Shown piece by piece: positions 62,100-64,000 of a stretch of DNA of 64,000 nt. Both the position numbers and the translations under genes were made by a program. The stretch comes from Flavobacteriales bacterium (lineage in GTDB: Bacteria > Bacteroidota > Bacteroidia > Flavobacteriales_C > GCA-002722245): contig JAHEZL010000021.1 of assembly GCA_023251095.1 (NCBI GenBank), positions 31,772-95,771 on the forward strand. The letters are read 5' to 3'. Under the pieces are notes generated by a model. It had not been told where the DNA came from. It was given only the letters and a program-made list of their open reading frames with translations, and made no database searches. Within the stretch, counting starts at the first letter, position 1. Every line of letters starts with the position of its first letter.

Positions 62100-64000
62100 T
62101 TATCGAAGTAAAGTCACGTAGCCTTTATCTTCATGATATTTATCGGCGGTATTGATATAGCTCGCCAGCCAATAATAAGTGCCGGGATTCACGTCATTGC
62201 CATTGAATTTACCATCCCATTTCGGCAATACATTTTCCGATTGATAGATCATCACTCCCCAGCGGTCATACACAGTGAAAGTGATGGTTTTCATATTCGC
62301 AAAGATTTGCTGGAAGTTATAATCATAAACATCTCTGGGATGGAAATCGTCGTTAGTTCCGTCGTTGTTTGGCGTGAATACATTCGGCCATTGGAAAACG
62401 TAATCCGGACAAAGTTTAGTCACTTCAATCGTTTCTTTTATTGAACACTGATTAGAATCCGTTACTTCTACCCAGTAAGTTCCGGTGGTTCCGATGCTGA
62501 TGTAATCTACATTTTTATCTGATGTGCTCCACAGCAATTGTTTTGTACCGCTGTATTGAAGTTGCAGCGTAACTTTGTCATAACCGTTTTCACAAATTGT
62601 AGTATCATTTCCTAAAGAAGCAAGAGGCAAAGCATGCACTTGCACAAAAACAGAATCACTTCTTGAACAGCCAATATTATCACTTACCGTTACTTTATAT
62701 CCTCCGGTAGTATTAACGGATAGGGTAGAAGTGTTTTGTAAATCGGGTGTCCACACATAATTTAAATTGCTTGCTGTTGCAGGATTTAAAACAACAGCTT
62801 GTCCGTAACACATAGAAGTGTCTTCGCCTAAATCAGGCATAGGGAAAGCATGAATGGTGAGTATCGCATTACCAACAGCTTTGCAACCCAATGAATCACT
62901 TACTGTGACAGTGTAAGTTCCTGCCGAATCACCTATTGTAGTTTGTCCCGTTCCTGTTCCTTTTCCCGACCATAAGTAAGAAGCATATCCGGTTCCTGCA
63001 TCAAAAATGGTAGTGCTGCCTTCGCAAACAGTTTGACTATTAATGGCAGTTGCAATATCATCGATGGTAATAGCAGCAGAAGCAGATTTAACAGCCGGAC
63101 AAATTCCTGATTTCACCGTGGCTCTGAAACGAGTGCTTTTTGTGAGATTGGCAAAAGAACCGGAAGTACTAAGATTTGCAATAGGATCAACCTGCGCTGC
63201 AAACCCGTCGGTAGAACCCTCCCAACCCATTACGCTTCCTGTGTGACCTGCTAAAAGCAATACGCCATTGTTGTTTCCTAAACAAACGGTATCGTCCACA
63301 CTTACTATACCACCAACAGATACAGGGTCTACAGAGATAGTTGCTGTTGAGGAAGTGTCGTTCGCACAAACACCCGATTTTACCACCGCTCTGTATTTTG
63401 TGGTTTTTGTAAGTCCGGTGAATACATAACTTGGAGTAACATTTACAATGGAATTTGCGGTCACAAAATTATCTATAGAACTTTCCCAGTTGATGATATT
63501 TCCTATTATTCCTGAGAGCGAGAGGGTTCCTGCGTTTGAGCCTGCGCATACTGTGGCGTCGGTGCTTATGGTTCCGCCCTCCGAAACAGGATCAACCGTA
63601 ATGGTTGCACTTGCCGAACTGGTAGAAGAACAAATTCCCGATTTGATTACCGCTCTGTATTTAGTTGTAGTAGTAATATTGTTATAAGCCTGTGAAGTGG
63701 TTACGTTAACAATTGGTGTTTTAGTAGAAAAATTATCTGTAGAACTTTCCCAACCGGTAATAGTTCCTGTATGTCCTGCAAGAGTTAAAATACCTGCATT
63801 GGTTCCCGAACAAACGGTTGTGCTTGCAGTTACCGATCCACCAACAGAAACAGGATCAACAGTGATCGTTGCATTGGTAGAAGTATCTGCCGGACAAACT
63901 CCCGATTTTACTATTGCTTTATATTTGGTAGTAGCTGTCAGTCCTGAAAAAACATAAGAAGCGTTGAGATTAACAACAGGACTAGAAGTCACAAAATTAT
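62100..64000 (-). CDS. Large secreted T9SS cargo protein, C-terminal part (cut by window edge)
   Basis: The frame stays open to position 64000, so the start is outside; about 633 residues are visible. At least three ~80-residue repeats (about 63030-64000), each with KYRAVVKSGxC, TVDPVSxGG, TVCxGxNxGxLxLxGxxG and GWESSxDNF, are tandem Ig-like units. They are followed by two or three shorter PKD-like domains (TICENGYDKVTL, SMCYGQAVVLNP) and a CHU_C-type sorting domain (NVFTPNNDGTNDDFHP ... YDRWGVMIYQSEN ... WDGKFNGND). An adhesin or gliding-related surface protein is plausible. 42 bases separate it from mfd. Confidence 0.88.
   Translation of the reverse strand, partial: NFVTSSPVVNLNASYVFSGLTATTKYKAIVKSGVCPADTSTNATITVDPVSVGGSVTASTTVCSGTNAGILTLAGHTGTITGWESSTDNFSTKTPIVNVTTSQAYNNITTTTKYRAVIKSGICSSTSSASATITVDPVSEGGTISTDATVCAGSNAGTLSLSGIIGNIINWESSIDNFVTANSIVNVTPSYVFTGLTKTTKYRAVVKSGVCANDTSSTATISVDPVSVGGIVSVDDTVCLGNNNGVLLLAGHTGSVMGWEGSTDGFAAQVDPIANLSTSGSFANLTKSTRFRATVKSGICPAVKSASAAITIDDIATAINSQTVCEGSTTIFDAGTGYASYLWSGKGTGTGQTTIGDSAGTYTVTVSDSLGCKAVGNAILTIHAFPMPDLGEDTSMCYGQAVVLNPATASNLNYVWTPDLQNTSTLSVNTTGGYKVTVSDNIGCSRSDSVFVQVHALPLASLGNDTTICENGYDKVTLQLQYSGTKQLLWSTSDKNVDYISIGTTGTYWVEVTDSNQCSIKETIEVTKLCPDYVFQWPNVFTPNNDGTNDDFHPRDVYDYNFQQIFANMKTITFTVYDRWGVMIYQSENVLPKWDGKFNGNDVNPGTYYWLASYINTADKYHEDKGYVTLLR

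Noticed and set aside
62100..64000. Repeats at the right edge considered as a CRISPR-like array
   Set aside because: Units are coding, about 240 bases long and in one open frame; they are protein repeats.

Overview
This is a stretch of chromosome from a member of the phylum Bacteroidota. Four things point there. (1) Eight proteins carry type IX secretion (T9SS) C-terminal sorting domains, both the type A tail and the CHU_C/gliding-type. (2) Lineage-specific families are present: DUF4271 beside hemD, DUF3098 beside ftsX, DUF5777, and a DnaG lacking most zinc ligands. (3) Several promoters match TTG-N19-21-TAnnTTTG. (4) The base composition is AT-rich, with many TTG/GTG starts. Lifestyle genes fit an aerobic or facultative heterotroph: menaquinone-type polyprenyl synthase, MEP-pathway ispD, haem synthesis, glutaryl-CoA dehydrogenase, SCO1 and a secreted glycoside hydrolase pair. 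I cannot place it to family.

Layout. 1-8.6 kb: the recJ start, a lipoprotein, a very large SBBP/SprB/PKD T9SS cargo protein, and two tandem GH26-like secreted enzymes. 8.7-17.8 kb: gcdH, a cytochrome-like lipoprotein/YceI/DUF5777 set, then DUF4271-hemD-CNNM and a PpiD/SurA-like foldase. 17.8-22.2 kb: an ECF sigma factor, a protein that looks like an anti-sigma factor fused to an outer-membrane barrel, and two duplicated lipoproteins. 22-30.6 kb: a degenerate aminotransferase, dnaG, rlmN, two paralogous T9SS cargo proteins, a polyprenyl synthase and a methyltransferase. 30.7-35.6 kb: a YHYH/ECF/metal-sensor/SCO1 cluster. 35.6-41.4 kb: the run ftsX-DUF3098-uppP-truB-[repeat]-queA-ispD-sterol desaturase. 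41.5-48.4 kb: leuS, a lipoprotein, an M64 peptidase, DUF3108 and an M23 peptidase. 48.8-52.5 kb: an operator-controlled six-gene operon (GbsR-like regulator, membrane protein, DCC, SRPBCC, DUF2071, SDR). 52.5-55.1 kb: an HxlR cluster, pterin dehydratase, OsmC and tRNA-Phe. 55.2-64 kb: coaX, an OM barrel, lptC, TPR, mfd and the C-terminal part of another giant T9SS cargo.

The most interesting signals are regulatory. The sigma operon at 17.9 kb and the second lipoprotein gene share a promoter-like motif, CAGGCAGCG-N15-TTGTCTT, with identical spacing. Both YHYH genes share a different one, GGCGAGGGAA-N15-GTC. The GbsR-like regulator and the gene after it each have CTTTCA-N8-TGAAAG upstream. Together these outline three small regulons readable from sequence alone. 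Three dispersed repeat families occupy the gene-free gaps. No CRISPR array, prophage, transposase gene or rRNA was seen.
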